Shown: one piece after another, positions 46,996-56,220 of the stretch
Position numbering within the stretch: the stretch's first letter is position 1
Layout of the letters: every line of letters begins with the position of its first letter
Origin: Alicyclobacillaceae bacterium I2511
GTDB lineage: Bacteria; Bacillota; Bacilli; Alicyclobacillales; Alicyclobacillaceae
Direction: 5' to 3'
DNA: 64,000 bases
NCBI GenBank assembly: GCA_003584005.1
Contig: QXHL01000007.1
Coordinates: forward strand, 37,310-101,309
The notes under the pieces: generated by a model
Database searches by the model: none
What the model saw: the letters and a program-made list of their open reading frames with translations, nothing else
Told to the model about the DNA's origin: nothing
Program-made: the position numbers and the translations under genes

Positions 46996-49140
46996 ATGGG
47001 CAAGCGCAAGATTACGGCCACAGACTTATTTCAATTGGTATTGGTGGGTAGCGTCGCGGTGCATCCAGATGGTCAACGAATGGTGGTCAGTCTCACGCAC
47101 ATGCGGGATCAAGACAATTCCTATGAGACACACCTGTGGTTACTGCGAAAAAGTACCCAGCAGTCGGCTCAATTGACGTTCAGTACAAAGTCTGAAAAAT
47201 GCCCTTCCTGGTCTGCAGATGGCAAATGGCTGGCCTTTATTTCCAATCGTCTGGAGGACAAAGACCAGGTGTATGTGATGTCTGCAGACGGAGGTGAGGC
47301 GGTACCCGTAACTCGCCTGAAAGAGGGGGTAGAGGCCTTTGCCTGGAGTCCTAAAGGATTGCGTTTGGTGGCAGTTTCACGGGGCCCAATAAGCGATGAT
47401 GCAGGGATACCAGGCCCATTGAAACCAGAAAACGGGGGTTTATCTGACGCATTGACTGGCACAGCGGCGCGCCTGAAATATACCTCCGACGTGCGCAAAG
47501 TTCATCGGCTACGCTACAAACAAGATGGTTTGGGGTTACTCGATGACCTTCGTTCACACCTGTACCTAGTGGATTTGGCGGACTACTTGAACCGAGGTGT
47601 TCAACACGGTTCTCGGAGTGGTGCGGGCACACTGAGTTCTATACATTTTCCGAGGGTCCAGCGCCTGACGGAAGGAAACTTTGATGTGGTGGAGTTTGAC
47701 TGGGCACCCGATGGGCAGACGCTTGTTTTTAGCAGTAATCTACGGGAAGATGCGGACTGGACAGGACACCGCTTTCTCTACCAAATCCCGGTGCCTGCAC
47801 CAGCCACTGAAAACCTTACGGCTGTAACTGCACCCTTAGTACCGCTGGCTGAATGGCCATGCGTTCAGGAACACCCGCGCTACTCCCGAGATGGACATTT
47901 TATTGCATTTTATGGACACAACCGAGAGCAGGGGGGAGCCACTCTCAATGGGTTGTGGTTGTTCAATATGGAAAGCGGGGAAACCCATCGGCTGGGCAGT
48001 GCAGAGCTGACCTTTGGCGATGATGTCCTGTCGGACGCTCGTCCACAGGTGAATTCCGGAGGATTGCAGTGGTCCGAGCATTCCCGTCATTTGTACACGC
48101 TTGTCTCGACAAGAGGCACCGTGCAGTTGGTGAGGGTGAATGTGGCAACAGGGGAACTGATGTGGCTGACTGAGGGAAGGCATGGTGTGTACGCATACGA
48201 CTTGGACGGTCATGGCGAAGGGGCGGCTTTGGTCATCAGTGACCCGGTACACCCCGGAGATGTTTATTGGTTAGATCTACCGGTAGCAGGGGAACCTGTA
48301 AGTGACCTGAGACGATTGACCCAGTGCAATGCGGACTGGTTGGCAGAGGTTCAACTTACTTTGCCAGAGCGGTTCACCTTTGATTCTGGAGGTGTCACGG
48401 TTGAGGGGTGGACCCTGTTACCCCAAACCCCTGTGCCTGCCTTAGGGTATCCTACGGTGGTGCAGGTGCATGGTGGGCCGCTGGCGATGTACGGGGAAAC
48501 GTTTTTTTTCGAGTTCCAGTATCTTGCTGCCCAAGGAATCGCCGTGGTCTATACAAATCCTCGTGGGAGTACCGGTTATGGCCAGGACTTTAGCGCCGCG
48601 ATTCGAGGTGCTTGGGGTGGCTTGGATTTTGCAGATGTCGAGGCAGGTCTCACTGCGGCAATGTTGCAGGTTCCTTTAAACGCAGCCCGTGTGGCCATTG
48701 CTGGCGGTAGTTATGGCGGTTTTATGGCCGCATGGGCGGCTGGGCATAGTTCTCGTTATTGTGCGGCGGTGGTGATGCGGGGGTGTGTGAACGAATTTAG
48801 CATGTTTGGGGTCAGTGATATCGGGTACACAGACCTGTGGGATTTCCCCGGCACCCCTTGGAAACAAGTGGATGCTTATCGACGGGTGTCGCCGTTGGCG
48901 GCCGTAGACCAGATTCACATTCCCGTATTGATTTTGCACTCTGAGCATGACCTTCGCTGCCCCATTGAAGAAGCGGAACAGCTTTACACCGCCCTGCGCT
49001 TGCGCAGAGTTCCTGTGGAATTTATTCGCTTTCCTGAAGAAAACCACAGTTTGTCCCGTAACGGGAAACCATGGCACCGGGTCTATCGTTTGGAAAAAAT
49101 CAATGAATTTTTGTCCCGAGAGTTAACGACACATGCTTGA
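46996..49140 (+). CDS. S9 family prolyl oligopeptidase / acylaminoacyl-peptidase
   Basis: A 714-residue serine peptidase. Residues 1 to about 440 form a WD40-like beta-propeller (repeated CPSWSADGKWLAFIS, EFDWAPDGQTLVFSSN, HPRYSRDGHFIAFYG). The catalytic alpha/beta domain has the nucleophile in AIAGGSYGGFMA (Ser about 571), the Asp in LILHSEHDLRCP (about 652) and the His in PEENHSLSR (about 683). RGSTGYGQDF is the S9C oxyanion/turn motif. It removes or shortens peptides in the cytoplasm. Confidence 0.94.
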   Translation: MGKRKITATDLFQLVLVGSVAVHPDGQRMVVSLTHMRDQDNSYETHLWLLRKSTQQSAQLTFSTKSEKCPSWSADGKWLAFISNRLEDKDQVYVMSADGGEAVPVTRLKEGVEAFAWSPKGLRLVAVSRGPISDDAGIPGPLKPENGGLSDALTGTAARLKYTSDVRKVHRLRYKQDGLGLLDDLRSHLYLVDLADYLNRGVQHGSRSGAGTLSSIHFPRVQRLTEGNFDVVEFDWAPDGQTLVFSSNLREDADWTGHRFLYQIPVPAPATENLTAVTAPLVPLAEWPCVQEHPRYSRDGHFIAFYGHNREQGGATLNGLWLFNMESGETHRLGSAELTFGDDVLSDARPQVNSGGLQWSEHSRHLYTLVSTRGTVQLVRVNVATGELMWLTEGRHGVYAYDLDGHGEGAALVISDPVHPGDVYWLDLPVAGEPVSDLRRLTQCNADWLAEVQLTLPERFTFDSGGVTVEGWTLLPQTPVPALGYPTVVQVHGGPLAMYGETFFFEFQYLAAQGIAVVYTNPRGSTGYGQDFSAAIRGAWGGLDFADVEAGLTAAMLQVPLNAARVAIAGGSYGGFMAAWAAGHSSRYCAAVVMRGCVNEFSMFGVSDIGYTDLWDFPGTPWKQVDAYRRVSPLAAVDQIHIPVLILHSEHDLRCPIEEAEQLYTALRLRRVPVEFIRFPEENHSLSRNGKPWHRVYRLEKINEFLSRELTTHA

Positions 49141-49172
49141 CTCCGGTTTGGAATAGGAGGAGGTTGAACGTT

Positions 49173-50441
49173 ATGGCGAAGAGATGGCGGGACGAGGAAG
49201 CCTGGGGGTCACCACGGCAGTCGAGACGACACCGCAAGTGGCCAATGATTACAGGCGCTGTCGTGTTGTACGCACTCGGCGTTGTCACGGGTTCTATTTT
49301 GGCACTTGGCAACGGGAGTGCGGGTAATACTGGCAACGCCGTGCAATACCCGTCGTCTACTCTGCCTGGGTCTGCCAACGGATCCGCGGGGACCGGGAGT
49401 GGTGCGGTTGCCAGTGGCTCTGGTAGCACTTTGAGTGCGTTGCCTCCGGAATTTGACAGTACTCTCATCACGCGGATTTACAAGTCGGCCGTGCCCAGTG
49501 TAGTTACCATCACGGCGGTCACCAATAGTAAGGCTAACGGCCCTGGAGAAGATATTGGTACCGGCTTTTTTATCAATGGCAAGGGAGATATTGCTACCAA
49601 TAATCATGTGGTGAGTGGGCACAAGACGGTTGAGGTGACGCTGGGAACAAAAAATTACACAGGCGTGGTCCTTGGCACAGACCCACTGGACGACTTGGCG
49701 GTGGTGCATATTACAGCCTCCCCAGCCGCTTCACCGCTCCCGTTAGGCACTGCGAAGGACTTGCAGCCTGGCGACTTGGTGGTGGCCATAGGCAACCCAT
49801 TTCAGTTAACCGCCAGTGTCTCAGCCGGCATTGTGAGTGGCATCAACCGTTCCATGCCCATGCCTACTGGAGGTGTCATGGGGGGGCTGATTCAAACCGA
49901 TGCCGCACTAAACCCCGGTAATTCCGGCGGCCCACTGCTGAATGCACAGGGACAGGTGGTAGGAATTGATACCGCCATTGAAAGTCCGGTAGAGGGTTCG
50001 GTGGGGGTAGGTTTTGCAATTCCCATTGACCGACTCGTCCGTTTGCTGCCCGATTTGTTGAAGGGTACCCCCATCACGCATCCATGGTTGGGTATTTCAG
50101 GGTTGGATATTAATCCCGCTGTGGCACAGGCCTACCACTTGCCAGTCAGCCAGGGTGTGTTGGTGATGGCACTGGTTCCAGGGGGACCTGCAGCAAATGC
50201 CGGACTGCAGGGAGACACCTCACATACCGCCACCCCTGCTGGTGACGGGGATATCATTACGGCTGTCGACGGTCACGCTGTGGCCGATGTAGCTTCATTG
50301 ACAGCTGCCATTACGAATGATCCGGTGGGGACGGTGGTACACTTGTCCGTGATCCACCACGGTCAAACCAAGACGGTAAATGTGACATTGGGGGCTTGGC
50401 CAAAAAATTTGTCACAAGAAAGCAACGGGTCCACACCCTGA
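49173..50441 (+). CDS. htrA: HtrA/DegP-like membrane-anchored serine protease
   Basis: A 422-residue protein, start ATG 49173 after TAGGAGGAGG. A cytoplasmic basic tail is followed by a helix (MITGAVVLYALGVVTGSILAL), a Gly/Ser/Ala/Asn linker, and a trypsin-like domain. Its triad is His in NNHVVSGHK (about 145), Asp in DPLDDLAVVHI (about 173) and Ser in NPGNSGGPLLNAQG (about 251). A PDZ domain covers about 300-415. It degrades misfolded proteins outside the membrane. The last residues and the stop lie in a short tandem repeat. Confidence 0.95.
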   Translation: MAKRWRDEEAWGSPRQSRRHRKWPMITGAVVLYALGVVTGSILALGNGSAGNTGNAVQYPSSTLPGSANGSAGTGSGAVASGSGSTLSALPPEFDSTLITRIYKSAVPSVVTITAVTNSKANGPGEDIGTGFFINGKGDIATNNHVVSGHKTVEVTLGTKNYTGVVLGTDPLDDLAVVHITASPAASPLPLGTAKDLQPGDLVVAIGNPFQLTASVSAGIVSGINRSMPMPTGGVMGGLIQTDAALNPGNSGGPLLNAQGQVVGIDTAIESPVEGSVGVGFAIPIDRLVRLLPDLLKGTPITHPWLGISGLDINPAVAQAYHLPVSQGVLVMALVPGGPAANAGLQGDTSHTATPAGDGDIITAVDGHAVADVASLTAAITNDPVGTVVHLSVIHHGQTKTVNVTLGAWPKNLSQESNGSTP

Positions 50442-50481
50442 AGCAACGGGGGTACACCCTGACAACGGGTCCACACCCTGA
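50421..50481 (+). repeat. Three imperfect 19-21-bp tandem repeats across the htrA stop codon
   Basis: Units AGCAACGGGTCCACACCCTGA at 50421-50441, a variant with GGGGGTAC at 50442-50462 and CAACGGGTCCACACCCTGA at 50463-50481. Each contains TGA. The htrA stop is in the first copy. The remaining 95 bases up to the convergent YfhO-like gene hold no gene I can support. Confidence 0.85.
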
Positions 50482-50576
50482 CGGTGGGGAGGACTACCAG
50501 CTGCTGGGAGATAAAGTCAAGGGCCGCGACTGTACTGGGGGGTTCCCGGACGGATGGCGGCCTTTGTGGTACAGGA

Positions 50577-53282
50577 TTAAACTTTTCGGACTCGCCTGGA
50601 TTTTGGAGATGTTTGCCACATGGACCAACCAAGGAAACAAAGGCTTACCGTGCCACTGGCGGCGGCTATCGTCCAGCCGAGAGTGAATGCTCTCGGCCAG
50701 TAAGTCAAAATGAGGGTGTGGCGACCGGAAGAAACCGGAATACTCGTTAGCAAATTGCCGTAACTGGCGCCTGCGGCTTGCACGGGCACAGGTTTACCAT
50801 CTAGTGTGGCATGCCAATTGGGATCATACGTTTGGGACAGAATCAGTTTAGGGTGGGGACCGTCTGTGGCGGGTACCGTGAGTTGCCAAACTTGGTTGTT
50901 GGGAGTCCAGTGGGCCAAGTGCACAATGCCAGGTTGCCGATTGCCTAAGCTGGCGGAACCACTACTGACCCAGGCAGAATAGAGTTTATTAGGGTTCTCC
51001 CAAATGATTCCTTGTGGGCTGCTGAATACCATTTTCCAGGGCGGATTGGATAACAGTTGCTGTACCGGTACCGTTGCAAACTTGCTCAATGTATGCTGCC
51101 CAATAAATCCTAATGAAGAGACTTGAACAGCAGTATTCCACGACTCGTTGGTCAATCGAACGGTGAAATGGGAAACCAGGTGCCACTGTCCTGGCAGGGC
51201 GAGAACAAAGCTGTCTCCGAGAAGACCTGTAAACACCTGGGAAATTTCTCCTAGGTTTGATTGAACGGTGATTCGCAACAGCGGTAAGTAGCCTGCTTGA
51301 AGATTTCCTTGTTGCAAAGCGGCTTGGGTGTGAATCACCAGGGCCGTGGCTCCAGGTGGACGAGTAAGAGTCTGCTGCCAAGCGGGTTGACCCTGTGATT
51401 GACGGGGGAGGGGGTTTTCCCAGGGATAGTGTGTGATAAGATAGCGCACACCCAGGGAGTTCAACAGTGTGACGGGTTGCTGTAAAAGTACATCTGGAGA
51501 CCAGGTTAGGTTAACATGTGTTACGTACCAAGTGGGAACTAGCGAGTCATAACCGTTGATACTGGCGATGTGCCAGGGCAGATTGCGGTCCAATTGAAGG
51601 GGACCTTCGTAAAGGGCTGCAATGCGGTTAAAGGGAGTTCCGGAAAGATGCTTTTGGACAAAGGTCACTAGCGGTCCAGGGTGTAAATAACGTGGGTGTG
51701 CAGAATACACCCAGGGCGAAAAAGTGGCGGCCTGTGACAGCACATCCAGTCCAGCGAGCACCATCAGGAGTCTGCCAGCGTACTGTGCCAGTCTGGCCCG
51801 TGGATCGCGAACGAAAGTTCCGGCTAGTGCCACGAGGAGACCGAGCAGGAGGGCACTGGCCAGCCACACCCAGGCAGCGGTGATGGCAGGTTGGGGAGAT
51901 AATTGCAACGGCCCGTGCTTGCGGGCGGCCGTCAGCACCGCAGCCAGCGTCGCTGCAACCCCGGCAGTCACCCAACCAGCCAGCTGCGGGCGACGAAACA
52001 GCAGGTCTACACCGATGCCAGCCAAAACTGCGACGCAAAAGTCAACGATGCCCCCGTAGCGAGCGGGAATTCGAAACAGGTCAAAACCGGGCCACTGGGT
52101 GAGTACAGTGGCCAATGGGGTGTTGGCTCCCAGCGACAGGGCTACTGCTAGCAGTCCCACAATGGCCAAACTGCGCACTGCGTGGTTCGAAAAAAACTGT
52201 ACCAGGGTAGCTGTGATGGCAAAGACCAGGACAATGACACCCGCGTAACAGGTAAACTCCCAAAACAATCGCATGTGATAAATATTGTTGAAAAGGGGTC
52301 GAGAAAAAGCCCCCACATACCCACCACCACTGGCAAACGGGGTTAGCCACTGTAGCAGACCGGAGGGTGGTAGGGACCCTTTCAGCAAAAAGGAGGGACT
52401 TGCCTGTGAACGGTCCGAATAAGTGACAAGATTCAAGGTCAGCAACCACTGGGGGGCAGACAATCCTAAGCCTAGAACCGCTGCACCCAACAAGGAACCC
52501 AAGCGCCGAAGAGAGGACCAACTGGGGTGCATGGCCTCGTACAGTAGCGCAAATAACCCTACCGTCAGACCCGTGAAAAAGGTGATTTGCGGATGACCGG
52601 CGTAAATCTCCATGGCTAGGCACAAACTCAAAACCAAGACGCGCCGTAAACGAGGCTGGTCCAGTACCCGTAGGGCCAGCCAGAAGCACACGGGAAGCCA
52701 GCACATGGCATCAAACATTTGGGTGTGAATTTGGTGTCCTAAGAAAAAACCACTGGCGGCAAAGGACCAACCAGCAAGGACCGCAGCCGAATGGCGATGT
52801 GTGAGGTGATAGGTGGCTGCGTATGTACCGAGCGCGGCCAACAGAGAGTGGCCTAAGTAAGAAATCTTCAGCGCGGGCAACACAGGTAGCCAAAGAAACA
52901 AGATGTTGGGCAGGTACAGCGGTCCCGATTGTCCCGCCGCCAAAAAGGGCTGGCCGCCGAAACTGAACGGATTCCATAAGGGCCACCAATGATGCTGGTA
53001 AAACCAGGCTAGCAGCAAACGCTGAGGAACATTCAGGTTGGTGAGGTCATTGGCTGCTGGCCCCCCCGGCAACCACAGGGCGGGATATGCCAAGGTTACT
53101 CCCAGAGCTAACACCGCCAACGCCCACAGATGTGTGCTAGTTCTGTCGCCTGTCTGTGAGCGTGTGGGGGTTGACGGTGCCTGGAGTGTTTGGCGCGTCT
53201 GAGGCGTCTTATTAGGAATATTTCTATCAGGTTTTAAGCTGTCTATTCGTAAATGACGAATGTGGGTGAAAAAAGCGTCCAT
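50577..53282 (-). CDS. YfhO-like large membrane protein (GT-C glycosyltransferase-like)
   Basis: About 901 residues, start ATG 53282 after AGGGGGC. From about residue 50 there are ten or more membrane helices. The first periplasmic-type loop (PGGPAANDLTNLNVPQRLLLAWFYQHHWWPLWNPFSFGGQPFLA) is the YfhO pattern with an Asp after the first helix, like GT-C transferases that use lipid-linked sugars. A large extracellular domain (about 540-850) follows, with beta-sandwich-like segments, then one final helix. B. subtilis YfhO relatives are linked to lipoteichoic acid glycosylation. The exact role here is inferred. Confidence 0.85.
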   Translation of the reverse strand: MDAFFTHIRHLRIDSLKPDRNIPNKTPQTRQTLQAPSTPTRSQTGDRTSTHLWALAVLALGVTLAYPALWLPGGPAANDLTNLNVPQRLLLAWFYQHHWWPLWNPFSFGGQPFLAAGQSGPLYLPNILFLWLPVLPALKISYLGHSLLAALGTYAATYHLTHRHSAAVLAGWSFAASGFFLGHQIHTQMFDAMCWLPVCFWLALRVLDQPRLRRVLVLSLCLAMEIYAGHPQITFFTGLTVGLFALLYEAMHPSWSSLRRLGSLLGAAVLGLGLSAPQWLLTLNLVTYSDRSQASPSFLLKGSLPPSGLLQWLTPFASGGGYVGAFSRPLFNNIYHMRLFWEFTCYAGVIVLVFAITATLVQFFSNHAVRSLAIVGLLAVALSLGANTPLATVLTQWPGFDLFRIPARYGGIVDFCVAVLAGIGVDLLFRRPQLAGWVTAGVAATLAAVLTAARKHGPLQLSPQPAITAAWVWLASALLLGLLVALAGTFVRDPRARLAQYAGRLLMVLAGLDVLSQAATFSPWVYSAHPRYLHPGPLVTFVQKHLSGTPFNRIAALYEGPLQLDRNLPWHIASINGYDSLVPTWYVTHVNLTWSPDVLLQQPVTLLNSLGVRYLITHYPWENPLPRQSQGQPAWQQTLTRPPGATALVIHTQAALQQGNLQAGYLPLLRITVQSNLGEISQVFTGLLGDSFVLALPGQWHLVSHFTVRLTNESWNTAVQVSSLGFIGQHTLSKFATVPVQQLLSNPPWKMVFSSPQGIIWENPNKLYSAWVSSGSASLGNRQPGIVHLAHWTPNNQVWQLTVPATDGPHPKLILSQTYDPNWHATLDGKPVPVQAAGASYGNLLTSIPVSSGRHTLILTYWPRAFTLGWTIAAASGTVSLCFLGWSMWQTSPKSRRVRKV

Positions 53283-53498
53283 TGCTGCCCCCTGAGGAAA
53301 ATGATCTGGTACGATAAATAAGTCTCCCAACCACAGAAAGTTCGTGCAATGCAGCAGTGCAATGGTGAAGACCGCACAGCGCTTATTTCCTGGTAGGCTT
53401 TCCGGTAACACAGTGCCTTTTCGGGGCAGTTTAGTTCACCAAATTTCAATCGGTTGGGAAACACTCCACACGTGCATCTGAATTACAGGGGCAATCTA

Positions 53499-53816
53499 CT
53501 ACTCCTCGGGGTCTCGGCGGTACACAAACGCCTGTCGATTGCGCTGTCCAGCGTATGACTGGTGAAACATTTTCAGTAAGGCCCTCTTCTCTAAGCGGGA
53601 CACGTAGGAACGGGAAATCCCAAGGTTTTCGGCAATCTCGTTTTGAGTCCACTCCCTGCCATCCACTAGCCCGAAGCGCAGTTCAATCACCCTGCGCTCG
53701 CGCGGGTCCAAAAGGTCTAAAAGTTTCATGGTTTGGTGAATCTCAAGTCGCTTGCTGACCTCTTCCGCAGTCTCGTCCCCGTCAGAGCCCAGTATATCAC
53801 CGATGGTGATTTCATT
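53499..53816 (-). pseudogene. sigK: sigK 3' half: C-terminal fragment of sporulation sigma factor K
   Basis: The minus-strand frame reads NEITIGDILGSDGDE, then DPRERRVIELRFGLV, then GISRSYVSRLEKRALLKMFH. This is sigma region 4 of SigK: the RALxKMFH ending separates it from SigE (which has RIIKRLRKEF). There is no start codon or ribosome site at the proper place; the frame opens at AAT GAA right after an in-frame TAA at 53819-53817. Full SigK is about 230-240 residues, so the first half is missing and should lie beyond the right end of the window. It is a split gene to be rejoined by excision, as spoIIIC is in B. subtilis, not simple decay. Confidence 0.9.
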
Positions 53817-53822
53817 TTACAT
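53797..53822. other. Attachment site (left junction) of the sigK-intervening element
   Basis: On the minus strand the junction contains AATGA (53816-53812), the core at which the B. subtilis skin element recombines, placed in the same Asn-Glu codons of sigK. Next to it is a perfect palindrome ATCACC-ATC-GGTGAT (53797-53811), a plausible recombinase contact on the sigK side. Confidence 0.75.
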
Positions 53823-53828
53823 TAGACG

Positions 53829-55391
53829 TTATCTGTGTTCAATCCAGGGATGCAAAAGCAATTCGAATTGGTCGCCTTGTTGCCATTTTTCCTTATTGTA
53901 CACGGCTTTTTGGAGAACGGACTTAAGCAGTGCATTGCGTAGTTTGACATCATCCGTTTGTTGATAGGCTACGAGGACACTCGATACTTTTGGGACAATA
54001 TCCTTTTTGGCACGTTCCACTTCCACCGATTTAGCCATTTCATTCTCAATGGATTGCCGATGTTTTCGTAAATCTCCCAATTCCATTAACAATTTCTGAT
54101 TACGCTCCATATAGGTTTGCACGTCGTAGGCACCTTGTTCCACCAAGTCGTGCAAACGGTCGCGTTGCAAAGTTACTCGTTCCATCTCTTGATCAATGGA
54201 TTTCAATAAACGCTCGGTCAGCCCATCCTCTACTGGATGCAAAGAAAGAGCGGCAGCCACTTCTGTTATGCTCACGGTGTACTCTTCAAGCCACTGAGCT
54301 AGGGATTTTAGCACTCGTTCCTCCACGATAGAAAGTCTTGTGCTTTTCTGTACACAGTTTGGATTTTTACAAATGAGATGGGGCGCCTGGTTAGTGTAGG
54401 GGCGCTTTATCATCATCTCGCCGCATTTCCCACACTGGATGAGCCCAGTAAGGGGGCTAGAAACGGTACGTCCAGCACGCACACTACTATGTGTTCGCAT
54501 TTCCCGGATACGCACAGAATGCTCATAAGTCACTTCATCCACTAGAGGTGTATGTTTTCCACGTGCCTTAATCCATTCATTCTCAGGGCGGTGGTGAGAG
54601 GTATGTTTACGTTTATCCGTTTGAACCTTTTTCCAGACCATCCATCCTGCATAGACAGGGTTCTTGAGAAGGGCTAAGACACTTTCTCCACGCCAAATTT
54701 TGCCCATGGGAGTTTTGATACCATGCTCGTTCAGATAGTGGGCAATGCGATTGCAGCCGATGTCTTCCTGTACGTAGAGTTCAAAAATTTTACGAATCAC
54801 CTGTGCATCCTGGTTTGGGACAAGAATTAGATCCCGGTTCACGTCATATCCGAACGGCGGACGGGTTCCAATATATTTCCCCTCTAGAACAGAGGCGACG
54901 CGACCTCTCTGCATTCGCTTCGTGATGAGCTTAAGCTCGCGTCGAGCGAAAAAGGTTTTAAACTCTGTCCATTCTTCATCCATTTCGTCATTGAGATCAT
55001 ATACTTTATCGGGAGTTAGGATCAGCGTTTTACTATCTTTGAAGGTACGCAGAATGGTTCCTTGGTCCGCCATATCCCCCCGGCCAAGGCGATCCAAATC
55101 CATCACCCACACAGCGGTTACATTTTCGTGCTCCACTTCATCAAGGACTCTTAGCATCTCTGGACGCTGGGAGATGTATTCCCCTGACACGATTTCTTCG
55201 AATATGTGAGTGATGTTGTGTTGGTGTTTATGGGCCAGTGCCAGCAACGTTCGACGATGCCTAGAGAGTGTTTCTATGTCATCGCGACCTTCGCGCCGGC
55301 CCCGTTCCTCAGCTTCATGGTCTTCCCGGGACTTGCGAAGATATATGATTACATTGTCCAGTTGAGTGGGAAAATCCGCCCGCAAGGACAT
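53829..55391 (-). CDS. Large serine recombinase (SpoIVCA-type role)
   Basis: A 520-residue recombinase, ATG 55391 after AAGGAGG. The N-terminal catalytic domain begins VIIYLRKSREDHEAEE with the nucleophile Ser21; VWVMDLDRLGRGDMADQG holds the active-site arginines. Then come the recombinase domain (PFGYDVNRDLILVPNQDAQVIRKIF), a zinc ribbon (CGKCG ... CKNPNC) and a C-terminal coiled coil (about 390-470). The stop is 13 bases from the sigK junction. By position it does the job of SpoIVCA, cutting at AATGA to excise the element. A separate directionality factor would be expected; none is obvious. Confidence 0.94.
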   Translation of the reverse strand: MSLRADFPTQLDNVIIYLRKSREDHEAEERGRREGRDDIETLSRHRRTLLALAHKHQHNITHIFEEIVSGEYISQRPEMLRVLDEVEHENVTAVWVMDLDRLGRGDMADQGTILRTFKDSKTLILTPDKVYDLNDEMDEEWTEFKTFFARRELKLITKRMQRGRVASVLEGKYIGTRPPFGYDVNRDLILVPNQDAQVIRKIFELYVQEDIGCNRIAHYLNEHGIKTPMGKIWRGESVLALLKNPVYAGWMVWKKVQTDKRKHTSHHRPENEWIKARGKHTPLVDEVTYEHSVRIREMRTHSSVRAGRTVSSPLTGLIQCGKCGEMMIKRPYTNQAPHLICKNPNCVQKSTRLSIVEERVLKSLAQWLEEYTVSITEVAAALSLHPVEDGLTERLLKSIDQEMERVTLQRDRLHDLVEQGAYDVQTYMERNQKLLMELGDLRKHRQSIENEMAKSVEVERAKKDIVPKVSSVLVAYQQTDDVKLRNALLKSVLQKAVYNKEKWQQGDQFELLLHPWIEHR

Positions 55392-55485
55392 TACGTCTGT
55401 TCCTCCTTATCGGTTCGTTAAACTATCTATCTCATATTACTTGTGTATCAGCTGTATGTATCGTGAGTCTCTGTCCTAAACTGAA

Positions 55486-56142
55486 TTATCTACTAGGCTG
55501 AGAAGACCTATAACGTATTCGCTTTGGGGGTTCCCATTTCCCCCACTTTTCCAAATTTCTTTCCAAAACTGCACCATGCCAATATTTCATATGGCGGTTA
55601 TTGGCTTCTTCCCTCGCTTGCGAGGTAATATCGTTTGAGGTGATAATCCAGCTAAAAAGGCAATTTACATTTTTGCGGGCAGAGTCCAATTCACGGATAA
55701 CGCTAGGGCCTACGGGCCCATGGGACCAGTGTTTAGCTTGTACTGCTGTCCGCTCATTCGTGCGCCTGTTGATTAGAATGAGATCCACACCTCCGTCTTT
55801 TCCGCCTATGCCTTGTTCAATGACTTCGAAGCCCTGGTCACGGAAATATAAGTACAACAGGCGTTCAAATTCAGCCCAATTTAAATCTTTAAGTGGAGTA
55901 TGTAGTATTAGGCTATCCTCACGGCAACCAGAAGATGATTTTTTGGGGGTCCCCTTGTTCTTAGAAATATTACGAGAAGAGGGAGAGCGTTTTTTCTTTC
56001 CCTTTTGATTCCCCAAATTTTCGAGGGATATTTTTATGATACCGAAAAGAATCATAAATACGAAAATAGGCACTAATATTTTCGTTAATTGCCAAAACAA
56101 AGAAGTGAACTCTGATGTATCAGCGAGTGTAAATAGGTTCAT
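55486..56142 (-). CDS. Membrane-anchored Mrr-type (PD-(D/E)XK) restriction endonuclease-like protein
   Basis: A 218-residue protein. One helix (about 15-36, LFWQLTKILVPIFVFMILFGII) and a Lys/Ser-rich linker to about 75 precede an Mrr_cat nuclease domain. Its catalytic pattern is E91/E93, D116-G-G-V-D120 and Q135-A-K137, followed by VIRELDSARKNVNCLFSWIITSN. The family cleaves DNA, often modified. Membrane anchoring next to the integrase suggests control of incoming DNA or of DNA exit; this is inference. Ribosome site is weak. Confidence 0.85.
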   Translation of the reverse strand: MNLFTLADTSEFTSLFWQLTKILVPIFVFMILFGIIKISLENLGNQKGKKKRSPSSRNISKNKGTPKKSSSGCREDSLILHTPLKDLNWAEFERLLYLYFRDQGFEVIEQGIGGKDGGVDLILINRRTNERTAVQAKHWSHGPVGPSVIRELDSARKNVNCLFSWIITSNDITSQAREEANNRHMKYWHGAVLERNLEKWGKWEPPKRIRYRSSQPSR

Positions 56143-56220
56143 TTAATTTAACTCCTTTAACATATGATTACATTTTTAAAGTCCCCCGGAGGCAATATTC
56201 ACCAAATTATGAAAAAACGA

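Noticed and set aside
50442..50686. Plus-strand frame after the htrA stop with protein-like stretch GEDYQLLGDKVKGRD
   Set aside because: It has no ribosome site of its own, begins within the repeats and runs into the opposite-strand YfhO-like coding region.
55392..55480. SigE-type promoter for the recombinase (CATACA motif on the minus strand)
   Set aside because: No matching -35 element at the proper distance, so mother-cell control cannot be claimed from sequence.
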